A stretch of DNA of 45,024 nucleotides. It comes from JAABUE01 sp037440925. Lineage in GTDB: Bacteria; Chloroflexota; Anaerolineae; Anaerolineales; Villigracilaceae. The stretch covers positions 1 through 45,024 of the forward strand of contig JBBITF010000022.1 of the NCBI GenBank assembly GCA_037440925.1, read 5' to 3'. A model generated the notes under the pieces. It made no database searches, was not told the DNA's origin, and saw only the letters and a program-made list of their open reading frames with translations. How positions within the stretch are numbered: the stretch's first letter is position 1; each line of letters begins with the position of its first letter. Positions 1 through 7,425 of the stretch are shown here, piece after piece. A program made the position numbers and the translations under genes.

Positions 1-2
1 CC

Positions 3-542
3 TGGACCGACCTCAAACAAGCCCTGCAAGAACTCCCGCCAGAGCGGTTGATCGAACTGCTCAAAGGCCTGCATGACCTGACTTCGCAGAACAAAGCCTG
101 GCTGCGCAGTAAGGTATTGCCGGTCGGGCAGGATTCGACCTACCTGGAAGAATGCCGCCAGAAGGTCATCAAAGCCGTCTACAACCCCGCGCGCAAGTTC
201 CCGGACATGCCTCGTTTCCGGGAGGCGAAGAAGGTCATCAGCGAATACAAGAAATCCACCAAAGACCTGGCCGGGACGCTCGACCTGATGCTCACTTACG
301 TCGAACGCGGCCACAAATTTACGAATGATTTCGGCGACATAGACATGCCGTTCTATGATGCGCTGATCAACATGCTGGAACGTTTTGCCATCCAACTCAA
401 GAACAGTCCCGCCCGCCGCGAGTTGTACGACCGCTTCCGCGCCCGCCTGCTCAAAATGAACCGCACCGCCGATATCGGCTGGGGGTATGGGGACTTCATC
501 CATGAGACGGTGGATGAACTCGAAGCCATGTTGGGAGACTGA
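3..542 (+). CDS. DUF6155-like protein, 5' end cut by window edge
   Basis: The reading frame is open from the first bases of the window, so the true start lies upstream; about 179 codons are visible. The pattern resembles the DUF6155 family: an N-terminal LxxLPPERLIELL segment, a central REAKKVISEYKK stretch, then LMLTYVERGHKFTNDFGDID and a C-terminal GWGYGDFIHE. That family has no established function and is predicted to be all-helical and cytoplasmic. The gene ends 52 bases before the PTPS-like gene on the same strand, so co-transcription is possible. A TTG at 48 could serve as a start, but the in-frame sequence before it (TDLKQALQELPPE) fits the family, so I read the gene as truncated. The family assignment is from memory and moderately sure; the coding call is strong. 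Confidence 0.75.
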   Translation, partial: WTDLKQALQELPPERLIELLKGLHDLTSQNKAWLRSKVLPVGQDSTYLEECRQKVIKAVYNPARKFPDMPRFREAKKVISEYKKSTKDLAGTLDLMLTYVERGHKFTNDFGDIDMPFYDALINMLERFAIQLKNSPARRELYDRFRARLLKMNRTADIGWGYGDFIHETVDELEAMLGD

Positions 543-594
543 ACCCGCTCGCTTGCGTGTCTTGACCCGTCTTTTTCTACCTGGGAGAAAGCCT

Positions 595-993
595 ATGTAC
601 ACCCTGGCCGTCCGTCGCGACTTCATCGCCCGTCACTTCCTGATCGGGGGCGATTGGGGGCCTGAAAACTCCCCCAACGCGCACCACTACCTGCTCGAAC
701 TGCGCCTCAAAGGCGAACAACTCGACCAGCACGGCTACCTGTGCGACATCGTGGAGGTGGAAAAGCATCTCGACGAAATCGTCCGCTACTACAAGGACGA
801 GATGCTGAACGAGAAGCCCGAGTTCGCAGGCCTGAACCCGTCCATCGAGCATTTCGCCCGCATCCTGGCCGAGTCGCTGAACGAACGCATCCACGCGCCG
901 AACCTCATTGCGTTGGAAGTGGTGTTGTGGGAAAACGAGCGCGCCTGGGCGGCCTATTCCCTGACCAGGCAGGAAACTGCCCCAAAGGTTTGA
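595..993 (+). CDS. 6-pyruvoyl-tetrahydropterin synthase / QueD-like protein (divergent active site)
   Basis: A 132-residue protein of the PTPS/QueD fold (T-fold). The start at 595 is chosen because a GGGAGA ribosome site lies just upstream and the family N-terminus (YTLAVRRDFIARHFL) begins there. Canonical members use three zinc histidines, a catalytic Cys and a late Glu. Here the FIARHFL His is present, but the usual HGHxY is read as NAHHY and no Cys precedes it. The C-terminal WENERAWAAY keeps the late Glu region. This matches a divergent subfamily found beside glycosyltransferases and methyltransferases, rather than true queuosine enzymes. The glycosyltransferase follows after 23 bases, so the two are probably one operon. 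Its substrate is unknown; a pterin-like molecule is the natural guess. Confidence 0.8.
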   Translation: MYTLAVRRDFIARHFLIGGDWGPENSPNAHHYLLELRLKGEQLDQHGYLCDIVEVEKHLDEIVRYYKDEMLNEKPEFAGLNPSIEHFARILAESLNERIHAPNLIALEVVLWENERAWAAYSLTRQETAPKV

Positions 994-1003
994 ACCTTTC
1001 GGG
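981..1003 (+). terminator. Short hairpin overlapping the PTPS-like stop codon
   Basis: AAAGGT at 984-989 pairs with ACCTTT at 994-999 around the loop TTGA, extended by CCC/GGG across a one-base mismatch. No T-run follows, and the glycosyltransferase starts 14 bases later. It is therefore more likely an intercistronic hairpin or small intergenic repeat than a strong terminator. Confidence 0.4.
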
Positions 1004-1016
1004 ACGATGACCCGTT

Positions 1017-2090
1017 ATGAAACTCGGCTTGCTCATCTACGGCTCGCTGGAGACCCTGAGCGGCGGCTACCTGTACGACCGCAGATTGGTAGAATACTTG
1101 CAGGGACAAGGCGACGCAGTCGAGATCATCAGCCTGCCGTGGCGGAATTACGCCGCCCACCTGGCGGACAACCTGCGCTTCCGCCTCCCTCCAAGCCTGG
1201 ACCTGCTCATCCAGGACGAACTGAACCACCCCTCGTTGTTATCCGCCAACGCCCGCCCCCGCGCCTATCCCGTTGTCAGCCTGGTACACCACCTACGCTG
1301 CTCCGAACAACGTCCCGCCTGGCAAAACCGCTTTTACCGCTTCATCGAGAAACGCTACTTGAATTCGGTAGATGGCTTCATCTTCAACTCGCAGACGACG
1401 AAGGGAGCGGTAAACAGCGTAGCAGGGAGCAGTTCCAGGCCAAGCCTGGTCGCCTACCCTCCCACCGACCGTTTTGGGCATCCCGTTACAGAAGCCGAAG
1501 CCATTGCCCGCGCGGCAGAGACGGGACCGCTGCGGCTGCTGTTCCTCGGCAACCTCATTCGCCGCAAAGGACTGCACACCCTGTTGGAAGCGATCCGCCG
1601 CCGGCCTTCCGCCTTCCGCCTGGATGTCGTCGGCGGGCTGACCGCCGAACCCGCGTATGCGCGCGCCATGCAGGAAAAAGCCGCCGCCCTGGGGCTGAGC
1701 GCCAGCGTGCGCTTCTACGGCCCTCTCGACCGCGAAGCGCTGGTCGAGAGGCTGCGCGCCGCGCAAGTGCTGGTCGTCCCTTCCTCTTATGAAGGCTTCG
1801 GCATCGTCTACCTGGAAGGGATGGCCTTTGGGCTGCCCGCTGTCGGCACGACCGCTGGGGCCGCCTCCGAAATCATCAGCCATGAGGTCACCGGTTGCCT
1901 TGTTCCGCCGGGCGATGCAGCGCAATTGTATGAATGCCTGGCGAGGCTGGCAAAAGACCGCGCCTTGCTGGCGCGCATGTCGGTTCAGGCGTTGGAACGC
2001 TACCGCCGGCAACCCACCTGGGAACAAACGGCTAGAGACATCCGCCAGTTCTTGCTGGGGCTTATACAAAATAAAAATGGAGGCCTCTAA
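1017..2090 (+). CDS. Glycosyltransferase family 4
   Basis: A 357-residue GT-B glycosyltransferase, expected to be cytoplasmic or peripheral to the membrane and to transfer a sugar from an NDP-sugar. The N-terminal acceptor domain starts with KLGLLIYGSLETLSGGYLYDR, including the usual glycine-rich loop. The C-terminal donor domain carries LLFLGNLIRRKGLHTLLEA and the GT4 E-x7-E motif in SSYEGFGIVYLEGMAFG. Length is normal for the family. It lies 23 bases after the PTPS-like gene, and a SAM methyltransferase continues the same strand beyond a two-gene insertion on the other strand. That neighbourhood suggests it glycosylates the product of the PTPS-like enzyme, as in glycosylated pterins, but this is inference. 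The last codons overlap the terminator of the convergent membrane cassette. Confidence 0.9.
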   Translation: MKLGLLIYGSLETLSGGYLYDRRLVEYLQGQGDAVEIISLPWRNYAAHLADNLRFRLPPSLDLLIQDELNHPSLLSANARPRAYPVVSLVHHLRCSEQRPAWQNRFYRFIEKRYLNSVDGFIFNSQTTKGAVNSVAGSSSRPSLVAYPPTDRFGHPVTEAEAIARAAETGPLRLLFLGNLIRRKGLHTLLEAIRRRPSAFRLDVVGGLTAEPAYARAMQEKAAALGLSASVRFYGPLDREALVERLRAAQVLVVPSSYEGFGIVYLEGMAFGLPAVGTTAGAASEIISHEVTGCLVPPGDAAQLYECLARLAKDRALLARMSVQALERYRRQPTWEQTARDIRQFLLGLIQNKNGGL

Positions 2091-2107
2091 CCGTGCCAGA
2101 GACCTCC
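2070..2107 (-). terminator. Intrinsic terminator of the DUF4405 cassette
   Basis: On the - strand GGAGGTCTCT (2107-2098) pairs with AGAGGCCTCC (2088-2079) with one internal mismatch and a 9-base loop, followed by ATTTTTATTTT. It ends the - strand cassette and lies over the 3' end of the convergent glycosyltransferase gene. Confidence 0.8.
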
Positions 2108-2129
2108 TTCGAGAAGAAAGAAAAGCCAT

Positions 2130-2483
2130 TTAGTCGGTTTGCGCCTCGTCGGATGGGATGGCTACAGCGTGATTGACCCGCTTCCTGTCCAGGAAGCGTT
2201 CGAAGAGAACAACAACCGCTACGATCATCGCAATCAGGCCGATATTCTTGATCCAACCAAACGGGCGAAAACCATCGCGTCCCCTTTCGAAACCGCCCTC
2301 CCGCCATCCTTCCGGGCGCTGGTGAGGAGCGAATTCTTCCCCGCCAAAACCGTCCCCTGGGCGGAACTGCGTTTCCGCAGGGATTGCCTGCCCGCGGCCT
2401 GTATTTCGGGTCAAGGCCCAGGTGGCTCCCACAACGACCGCCGCAGCCAGTAAAATGATCGCGATCCTGCCAATCATTTTCAT
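2130..2483 (-). CDS. Small membrane protein with two transmembrane segments
   Basis: A 117-residue protein of unknown family. The start at 2483 (MKMIGRI) is chosen over longer in-frame starts because it sits one base after the stop of the DUF4405 gene, with an AGGAGG ribosome site inside that gene's last codons, so translation is probably coupled. Residues 3-20 (IGRIAIILLAAAVVVGATWAL) form a transmembrane or uncleaved signal segment. A charged Gly/Arg/Phe-rich middle carries repeated FGGEE/GGFERGRDGF-like stretches, and a second helix (IGLIAMIVAVVVLF) precedes a basic RFLDRKRVN tail. Both hydrophobic ends with a polar loop fit a hairpin in the membrane. Its partner is presumably the adjoining DUF4405 protein. 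The coding call is strong; the function is unknown. Confidence 0.75.
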   Translation of the reverse strand: MKMIGRIAIILLAAAVVVGATWALTRNTGRGQAIPAETQFRPGDGFGGEEFAPHQRPEGWREGGFERGRDGFRPFGWIKNIGLIAMIVAVVVLFERFLDRKRVNHAVAIPSDEAQTD

Positions 2484-2484
2484 G

Positions 2485-3015
2485 TCAGGCCTCCTGCTTT
2501 TCGACCACGTTGCCTTGCGAGGCGCGCTTCGCTCCAAGCGCCCGGCCGAGCGGGCCAAAGACATAACGCCGGAAGGCGTTGAGGATCCAATCCCAATGCA
2601 AGGCGGTGTGCAGCCCCAGCAACAGGACGAAGATGTTGGCTGTTGTATCATGCAGCCTGCGCATACTGAAATCCATCGGCAGGCTGAGGCCGAAGAACGG
2701 TACGAACGATTCGGAAATCATGATACCGGTATACATGATCAGCACCAGGTCAATGAAAAGCAGCAGGTTCAGCGCGTAATTGATGCGCGGCCGCAACACC
2801 GGCAGCGTAAAGAACCGTTTGGTCAACTGGACGATCCAGTCCCAGTTCAACAGCAAGTGTGTGATGATTGCCGCCATCGAGGCCACTGTCAGCCACTCGT
2901 GTAATGCAACGCCGGTTGAGCGCGGGTCCATGGCTATCAAGAAGCCAAAGAAGATCAGGATATCAATGGCCAGTTTGGTTTTTGTATTATTGTTCGTTTT
3001 CGTGAATGCAGACAT
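2485..3015 (-). CDS. DUF4405-family cytochrome-b-like membrane protein
   Basis: A 176-residue, four-helix membrane protein of the DUF4405 type, related in layout to b-type cytochromes. Two helix pairs each end in a His-containing motif: HEWLTVASMAAIITHLLLNWDW in the first half, and HDTTANIFVLLLGLHTALHWDW in the second. These paired histidines are placed as haem ligands would be. The start at 3015 has a GGAGAT ribosome site. It heads a two-gene cassette with the small membrane protein at 2130-2483 and reads against the surrounding + strand genes. A role in membrane electron transfer is likely from the family but not proven; no catalytic partner subunit is visible. Confidence 0.85.
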   Translation of the reverse strand: MSAFTKTNNNTKTKLAIDILIFFGFLIAMDPRSTGVALHEWLTVASMAAIITHLLLNWDWIVQLTKRFFTLPVLRPRINYALNLLLFIDLVLIMYTGIMISESFVPFFGLSLPMDFSMRRLHDTTANIFVLLLGLHTALHWDWILNAFRRYVFGPLGRALGAKRASQGNVVEKQEA

Positions 3016-3098
3016 TTTTCATCTCCTATCGAAGAATAGTATAGCCAGGACATGTAAAAAACCTGTGAAGATTTTATGGAAAAAATAGGCGGTTTTGA

Positions 3099-4010
3099 AT
3101 GTCAATGTTATCCTTCCCTCACTACTTGCTGTCGAAACAAAGCGTAGACGACCGTGCGCTGAACAAAGATGTTCTCTCCGCGTTGAAGGCCAGCCTGCCC
3201 GGAACGCCGCTCACCATCATCGAGGTCGGCGGCGGGATCGGCACCATGCTGGCGCGCCTGCTGCGCTGGGGAGTCATTGCGCAGGCCAACTACACGCTGG
3301 TGGACGAGATGGCCGAGAACATCGCCTTTGCGCGGGAATGGCTGCCGCAATGGGCCAGCGAAAACGGACTGGACGCAGAAGCGACCAGCGAGACCGAACT
3401 GCGGCTATTCGACGCGCGGCGGGAAGTATGCGTGCAGCTCATCCAGGCAGATGTGTTCGATTTCATTGCGCAGCGTCCTGCCCCGGCCGACCTGCTGATC
3501 GCCCACGCCTTCCTCGACCTGCTTCCCATGCCGAAGAGCCTGACGCCGCTGCTCTCGCTGACGAAAGACCTGGCCTGGCTGACCCTCAACTTCGACGGCG
3601 TGACGACCCTCGCTCCCTGCCTGGACCCGGGCCTGGACGCCGTCATCGAAAGGCTGTACCACGAGACGATGGATACCCGTCCCGGCGGCGGGGACAGCCG
3701 CTCGGGGCGGAATCTGTTCGGGTACCTGGAGCAGGCCGGGGCGCAGATCGAGGCGGCCGGAGCATCAGACTGGGTGGTGTATCCACATGAGGGTCAGTAT
3801 CCCGCTGAAGAGGGCTACTTCCTTCAATTCATCCTGCATTTTTTCGAGCAATCGCTGGGAAGCCATCCGGCGCTAGACAAGGCCGTCTTTGCCGATTGGC
3901 TGGAGAAACGGCGGCGACAAGTGCGGCGCGGCGAATTGGTATATATTGCTCACCAGATGGATTTTTTGGTCCAAGTTCGAAAGCAACCTGATCCTGCTTT
4001 TCCCGTATAA
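3099..4010 (+). CDS. Class I SAM-dependent methyltransferase
   Basis: A 303-residue methyltransferase with a Rossmann-type SAM-binding domain. Motif I is LTIIEVGGGIGTML (residues 39-51), the acidic end of strand 2 is YTLVDEMAENI, and VQLIQADVFDFI corresponds to the adenine-contact region. A C-terminal extension of about 100 residues (from roughly 200 on) is poorly placed and may bind the acceptor. I chose 3099 as the start; an ATG two codons later is equally possible. Together with the PTPS-like and GT4 genes upstream it may form one small-molecule modification pathway, although the - strand DUF4405 cassette lies between. Acceptor unknown. Its stop codon is embedded in a TATAAT box just before the next gene. 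Confidence 0.85.
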   Translation: MSMLSFPHYLLSKQSVDDRALNKDVLSALKASLPGTPLTIIEVGGGIGTMLARLLRWGVIAQANYTLVDEMAENIAFAREWLPQWASENGLDAEATSETELRLFDARREVCVQLIQADVFDFIAQRPAPADLLIAHAFLDLLPMPKSLTPLLSLTKDLAWLTLNFDGVTTLAPCLDPGLDAVIERLYHETMDTRPGGGDSRSGRNLFGYLEQAGAQIEAAGASDWVVYPHEGQYPAEEGYFLQFILHFFEQSLGSHPALDKAVFADWLEKRRRQVRRGELVYIAHQMDFLVQVRKQPDPAFPV

Positions 4011-4011
4011 T
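4006..4011 (+). promoter_or_regulatory. TATAAT box 7 bases before the NlpC/P60-like start
   Basis: A perfect -10 hexamer overlaps the methyltransferase stop codon and ends seven bases before ATG 4019. The predicted transcription start falls on or one base before the start codon, implying a leaderless mRNA. No convincing -35 is visible. Confidence 0.5.
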
Positions 4012-4018
4012 TTACAGC

Positions 4019-4597
4019 ATGGTCTACACTTTCCAAATCGAAGGCCTGGGCCTGCAAACAGGCGACATCATCTGCACCATGAACGGCAAGCCCGACATCC
4101 TGCCCGGCGAATTCTGGCGGTTGGTGGGACGGCTCGTCCCTGGCGATGTGGACCATGTTGCAATCTATGTCGGCCCGGGCGGGCGTTGTGTGGAATCCGG
4201 CTCGCGGGGCGTGATTACCTTCGAAGCCTGCAACGGGGCCTGGGATACCGAATGTATGGCGCGCGAGCGCGGCCTGTTATTCGATACGTTCTACGGCGTG
4301 GCCCATCCCCTGGACGGTTTGGAACTCTCCCAAGACGAAGAAACCCACATGCGCGTGACTGTTGCGCAATATTGCCTGTCGCAGGTAGGAAAAGGGTATA
4401 ACCTCAATTTCCTGAACGCCGAAACCGAAGAGGCCTTCTATTGCAGCCAACTGGCTTACAAGGCCTACCAGCAGGTAGGGATCAACCTGAATACCGGCCT
4501 GGCGATGGAGCAGTTGCCCGGCACGAATGCGATCATCTACCCGCAGGAGATTTGGGAGGGGAGCCCGCACAGGAAAGCAGTGAGCAGTCATCAGTAA
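4019..4597 (+). CDS. YiiX/YebB-type permuted NlpC/P60 papain-like protein
   Basis: A 192-residue protein of the permuted NlpC/P60 (YiiX, poxvirus G6R-like) superfamily. It starts with the GLQTGDIICT lead-in. The catalytic His lies in DVDHVAIYVG (H46), and the catalytic Cys comes late, in FYCSQLAYKAY (C142); this His-before-Cys order is the hallmark of permutation. Members act as amidases or lipid-linked hydrolases, and some bind lipids. No signal peptide is seen, so a cytoplasmic role is likely. No ribosome site precedes ATG 4019, consistent with leaderless expression. The last residues (KAVSSHQ) are read from a CAGT-rich repeat, so the natural C-terminus may have been extended by repeat insertion. 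Confidence 0.8.
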   Translation: MVYTFQIEGLGLQTGDIICTMNGKPDILPGEFWRLVGRLVPGDVDHVAIYVGPGGRCVESGSRGVITFEACNGAWDTECMARERGLLFDTFYGVAHPLDGLELSQDEETHMRVTVAQYCLSQVGKGYNLNFLNAETEEAFYCSQLAYKAYQQVGINLNTGLAMEQLPGTNAIIYPQEIWEGSPHRKAVSSHQ

Positions 4598-4616
4598 TCA
4601 GTGTTCAGTGAGCAGT
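4578..4616. repeat. CAGT-rich simple repeat at the end of the YiiX-like gene
   Basis: The units GCAGTGAGCAGT, CATCAGTAATCAGT and GTTCAGTGAGCAGT follow one another, running through the last codons and stop of the upstream gene. Such CAGT-rich simple repeats are typical intergenic filler. It is directly followed by the CCCCGC/GCGGGG hairpin at 4617-4638. Confidence 0.6.
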
Positions 4617-4652
4617 CCCCGCCGGTCCGTAAGCGGGGATTTCGTTTATAAT
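4617..4652 (+). promoter_or_regulatory. Hairpin and TATAAT box upstream of the epimerase gene
   Basis: CCCCGC at 4617-4622 pairs with GCGGGG at 4633-4638, a weak terminator for the upstream gene. Nine bases later TATAAT at 4647-4652 is a candidate -10 for the epimerase gene, giving a leader of about 32 bases. No clear -35 is visible. Confidence 0.45.
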
Positions 4653-4690
4653 CCCTGCTGCCATACCACAGATGTGGAAGTCGAACAAAA

Positions 4691-5617
4691 ATGAATTTTC
4701 TCATCACCGGCGCAGCCGGATTCCTCGGTTCGGCGCTTGCCAACCATCTTGCCCGCGAAGGCCACCAGGTACGCGGGCTGGACGACCTGTCCACCGGCGA
4801 CCCGCAGGCGCTCTCTCCGGATGTCCATTTCACGCGCGGGGATGTGAACGACCGCCCCAAGTTATGGACGCTCTTGCAGGAAGTAGACTGCGTCTATCAC
4901 CTGGCGGCGCGCGTTTCGGTGCCTGAGTCTGTGCTGTATCCGCGCGAGTACAACGCCGTCAACGTCGGCGGGACGGTCAGCCTGATGGAAGCCATGCGCG
5001 ACGTGGGCGTGCGGCGCGTCATCCTGGCCTCCTCCGGCGCGGTCTACGGCGACCAGGGCGAACAGCCGCTCAAAGAAACGGCGATCCCTGATCCGCGCTC
5101 GCCTTATGCCGTCTCGAAGGTGGCCGCCGAGTATTATGTCCGCACGATTGGGAAGTTATGGGGCATGGAGACGGTTTGCCTGCGCATCTTCAACGCCTAC
5201 GGCCCCGGTCAGCGTCTGCCGGCCTCGCATCCGCCGGTCGTGCCGCACTTTCTGCGTCAGGCGCTGCGCGGGGGGGCGCTGGTGCTGCATGGAAGCGGCC
5301 AGCAGACTCGCGATTACGTCTATGTGGACGATGTGGTCAGCGCGATGGTGGCCGCCGCCACTGCGCCTAATATCAACGGCCTGGTTATCAATGTAGGCTC
5401 TGGCGTCGAAACCAGCATCCGTGACCTGGTGAAAAAAGTGAGTGAAGCGACCGGCCGTGAAGTGAATACGCTTGTCAACCTGAACACCTCTGGCGGCGTC
5501 TCGCGCATGAGAGCAGACCTGACATTGGCGGCCCAGAAACTCAATTATCACCCTTCCATCAGCCTGGAAAAAGGCTTGCGTCTCACTTTGCAGCGCGATG
5601 CGCGCTTTGGGGCGTAA
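4691..5617 (+). CDS. NAD-dependent sugar-nucleotide epimerase/dehydratase (SDR)
   Basis: A 308-residue extended short-chain dehydrogenase of the UDP-glucose 4-epimerase/WbpP group. It has the NAD-binding GxxGxxG (GAAGFLG, residues 7-13), the DDLSTGD loop at the end of strand 2, the Ser of ASSGAVYGD (S114/S115) and the catalytic YxxxK (Y139, K143). FNAYGPGQR and RDYVYVDD are the usual substrate-domain motifs. It would interconvert UDP- or GDP-sugars in the cytoplasm for polysaccharide or glycolipid synthesis; the exact sugar cannot be read. ATG 4691 has only a weak GGAAG ribosome site. It is the last + gene before a long - strand block and is convergent with the aldo/keto reductase. Confidence 0.9.
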   Translation: MNFLITGAAGFLGSALANHLAREGHQVRGLDDLSTGDPQALSPDVHFTRGDVNDRPKLWTLLQEVDCVYHLAARVSVPESVLYPREYNAVNVGGTVSLMEAMRDVGVRRVILASSGAVYGDQGEQPLKETAIPDPRSPYAVSKVAAEYYVRTIGKLWGMETVCLRIFNAYGPGQRLPASHPPVVPHFLRQALRGGALVLHGSGQQTRDYVYVDDVVSAMVAAATAPNINGLVINVGSGVETSIRDLVKKVSEATGREVNTLVNLNTSGGVSRMRADLTLAAQKLNYHPSISLEKGLRLTLQRDARFGA

Positions 5618-5649
5618 AGACTGCGCTTTGAATGGCGTAGAACCTGAAG

Positions 5650-6630
5650 TCACTCCTCTTCGCCAGTCTCTTGCCAGGCCGTCAAAGCGTCCAACCTTTC
5701 CTTCTCTTCTACTGTCAATTTCACTTCCAATGCGCCCAGGTTTTCCTCCAGTTGCTCTACCGAGGTCGCTCCAATGATGGGACTGGTGATGACCGGGTCC
5801 GCCAGCATCCACGCCAGCGCTACTTGAGAGACGGTAGCGCCATGCGCAGCGGTGATTTCGTCCATAGCGTCGAGCAGCGCAAAGTTTTTATCGGTCATGG
5901 CATGTTGTAAATGCGGCGCGCGGCGGCTGTTTGGCAAGGGCTGACCGCGGCGGTATTTGCCGGTCAAAAAGCCGCCTGCCAGCGGGCTATATGGAATGAC
6001 GCCCAGGCCATACGTCTGGCAAACGGCCCGCAGTTCACGCTCAAACTCGGCGCGGTGCAGCAAGTTGTAATGCGGCTGAAGAGAATCGTAACGCGCCAAC
6101 CCGCAGGTATCAGAGACCCACAAGGCTTGCATCAATTCCCACGCGGCGTAGTTGGAAGCGCCAAGGTAGCGTACCTTGCCCTGTCTCACCAGATCGTCCA
6201 GCGCCCGCAAGGTCTCCTCAATAGGCGTCGCTTTATCTGGCCAGTGCGTTTGGTACAGGTCAATGTAATCGGTTTGCAAACGGCGCAGGGAGGCCTCCAC
6301 CGCTTGAAGGATGTGAGCGCGCGACAGGCCTTCGTCATTTGGGCCATCGCCCATTCGCCCGCGGACTTTTGTCGCCAGGACCAGGCGGTCGCGCGGCACT
6401 CCGGCCTGCTTCCGCCAACGGCCAAGGATTTCCTCCGAAACGCCGCCGGGGTTTCCTTCCACCCAGTTCGAGTAGATGTCGGCTGTGTCAAAGAAGTAGA
6501 TACCCGCCTCGTATGTTTGCGAGAGAATGCGCTGAGCTTCGGCCTCCTCCACCGACCAGCCGAATTGCATTGTTCCCATACACAGCGGCGAGACTTTAAG
6601 ACCCGTTTTGCCAAGAGTTCGTGATTCCAT
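5650..6630 (-). CDS. Aldo/keto reductase
   Basis: A 326-residue NADPH-dependent aldo/keto reductase with a TIM-barrel fold. The start at 6630 (MESRTLGKTGLKVS) has an AGGAG site six bases upstream and matches the family N-terminus; an earlier in-frame ATG at 6657 has none. The catalytic tetrad is complete: FFDTADIYS (D48, Y53), LATKVRG (K88) and YQTHWPD (H129). The C-terminal coenzyme motif SPIIGATSVEQLEENL is present. It belongs to the large bacterial YajO/AKR11-13 type that reduces aldehydes or sugar ketones; the substrate is not predictable. It starts 13 bases after the stop of the AlaX gene, so the two are co-transcribed. Confidence 0.92.
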   Translation of the reverse strand: MESRTLGKTGLKVSPLCMGTMQFGWSVEEAEAQRILSQTYEAGIYFFDTADIYSNWVEGNPGGVSEEILGRWRKQAGVPRDRLVLATKVRGRMGDGPNDEGLSRAHILQAVEASLRRLQTDYIDLYQTHWPDKATPIEETLRALDDLVRQGKVRYLGASNYAAWELMQALWVSDTCGLARYDSLQPHYNLLHRAEFERELRAVCQTYGLGVIPYSPLAGGFLTGKYRRGQPLPNSRRAPHLQHAMTDKNFALLDAMDEITAAHGATVSQVALAWMLADPVITSPIIGATSVEQLEENLGALEVKLTVEEKERLDALTAWQETGEEE

Positions 6631-6643
6631 GTTTGTCTCCTGT

Positions 6644-7357
6644 TCAAAGCACTTCAATATAGATTCGTTTGTTGATGGCGCCCTTGCTTTTGTAATCTAC
6701 AACTTTGATTCGCCCAACTTCGGCTGTGTTACGGACGTGTGTGCCGCCATCGGCTTGCAAGTCTAGCCCCACGATTTCCACAGTGCGGACTTCATGAATG
6801 CCTTCTGGCAACAGGTTGATTTTGGTGCGGATCAAATCTGGAATTTGAAAAGCCTCTTCGCGCGGCAGGATTTTGATGCGCACTTCGCGGCCGGCTTCCA
6901 CTTCCTTGTTGACCGCCGTCTCGATTTCGCTGACCAACTCCCCTTGCAAGCGCTCGAACTCAAAGTCCATGCGGCCTTGCAGCGGCTCCATGTTGCCGCC
7001 CGTTACCAGCGCGCCGTAATCGCGAAACACCACGCCGCACAAGATGTGCAAAGCGGTATGTGTGCGCATCAACTGGTAACGGCGCTGCCAGTCAATTTGC
7101 CCGTGCAAGGTTTCGCCTACAGCCGGCAGGACCCCTTCCACGAGATGAAGCACCTCTTCGCCAGCCTTGCGCACCTTGACAACCTTCCAGGTCTGTGAAG
7201 CAGACTTCAACCAACCCACATCGTGGGGCTGCCCACCGCCTCCAGGATAGAACGCACTGCGATCTAACACGATGGCGTTTTCCTCCGCTATCGTGGCGGT
7301 GACGCGCGCCTCGAATTCCTGTAGATAACTATCTGTTTGGTAGAGTAAAGATGTCAT
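6644..7357 (-). CDS. AlaX-type alanyl-tRNA editing protein
   Basis: A 237-residue free-standing editing domain related to the second half of alanyl-tRNA synthetase. It hydrolyses Ser (or Gly) wrongly attached to tRNA-Ala. The start at 7357 has a perfect GGAGG site. The N-terminal barrel contains LDRSAFYPGGGGQPHD. The zinc motif HxxxH is in RTHTALHIL (H100, H104), and the second half of the zinc site reads DGGTHV (D203, H207), where synthetases have CGGTH, so the Cys ligand is replaced by Asp. Length fits the medium AlaX-M class. It is transcribed together with the aldo/keto reductase; RecJ lies upstream on the same strand, separated by 68 bases. Confidence 0.92.
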   Translation of the reverse strand: MTSLLYQTDSYLQEFEARVTATIAEENAIVLDRSAFYPGGGGQPHDVGWLKSASQTWKVVKVRKAGEEVLHLVEGVLPAVGETLHGQIDWQRRYQLMRTHTALHILCGVVFRDYGALVTGGNMEPLQGRMDFEFERLQGELVSEIETAVNKEVEAGREVRIKILPREEAFQIPDLIRTKINLLPEGIHEVRTVEIVGLDLQADGGTHVRNTAEVGRIKVVDYKSKGAINKRIYIEVL

Positions 7358-7425
7358 CCTGCCTCCTTTTGCGTAGGATTTAACTGCAATACTATTCCCT
7401 TCATTTTCGACTGTTATCAAAATCC

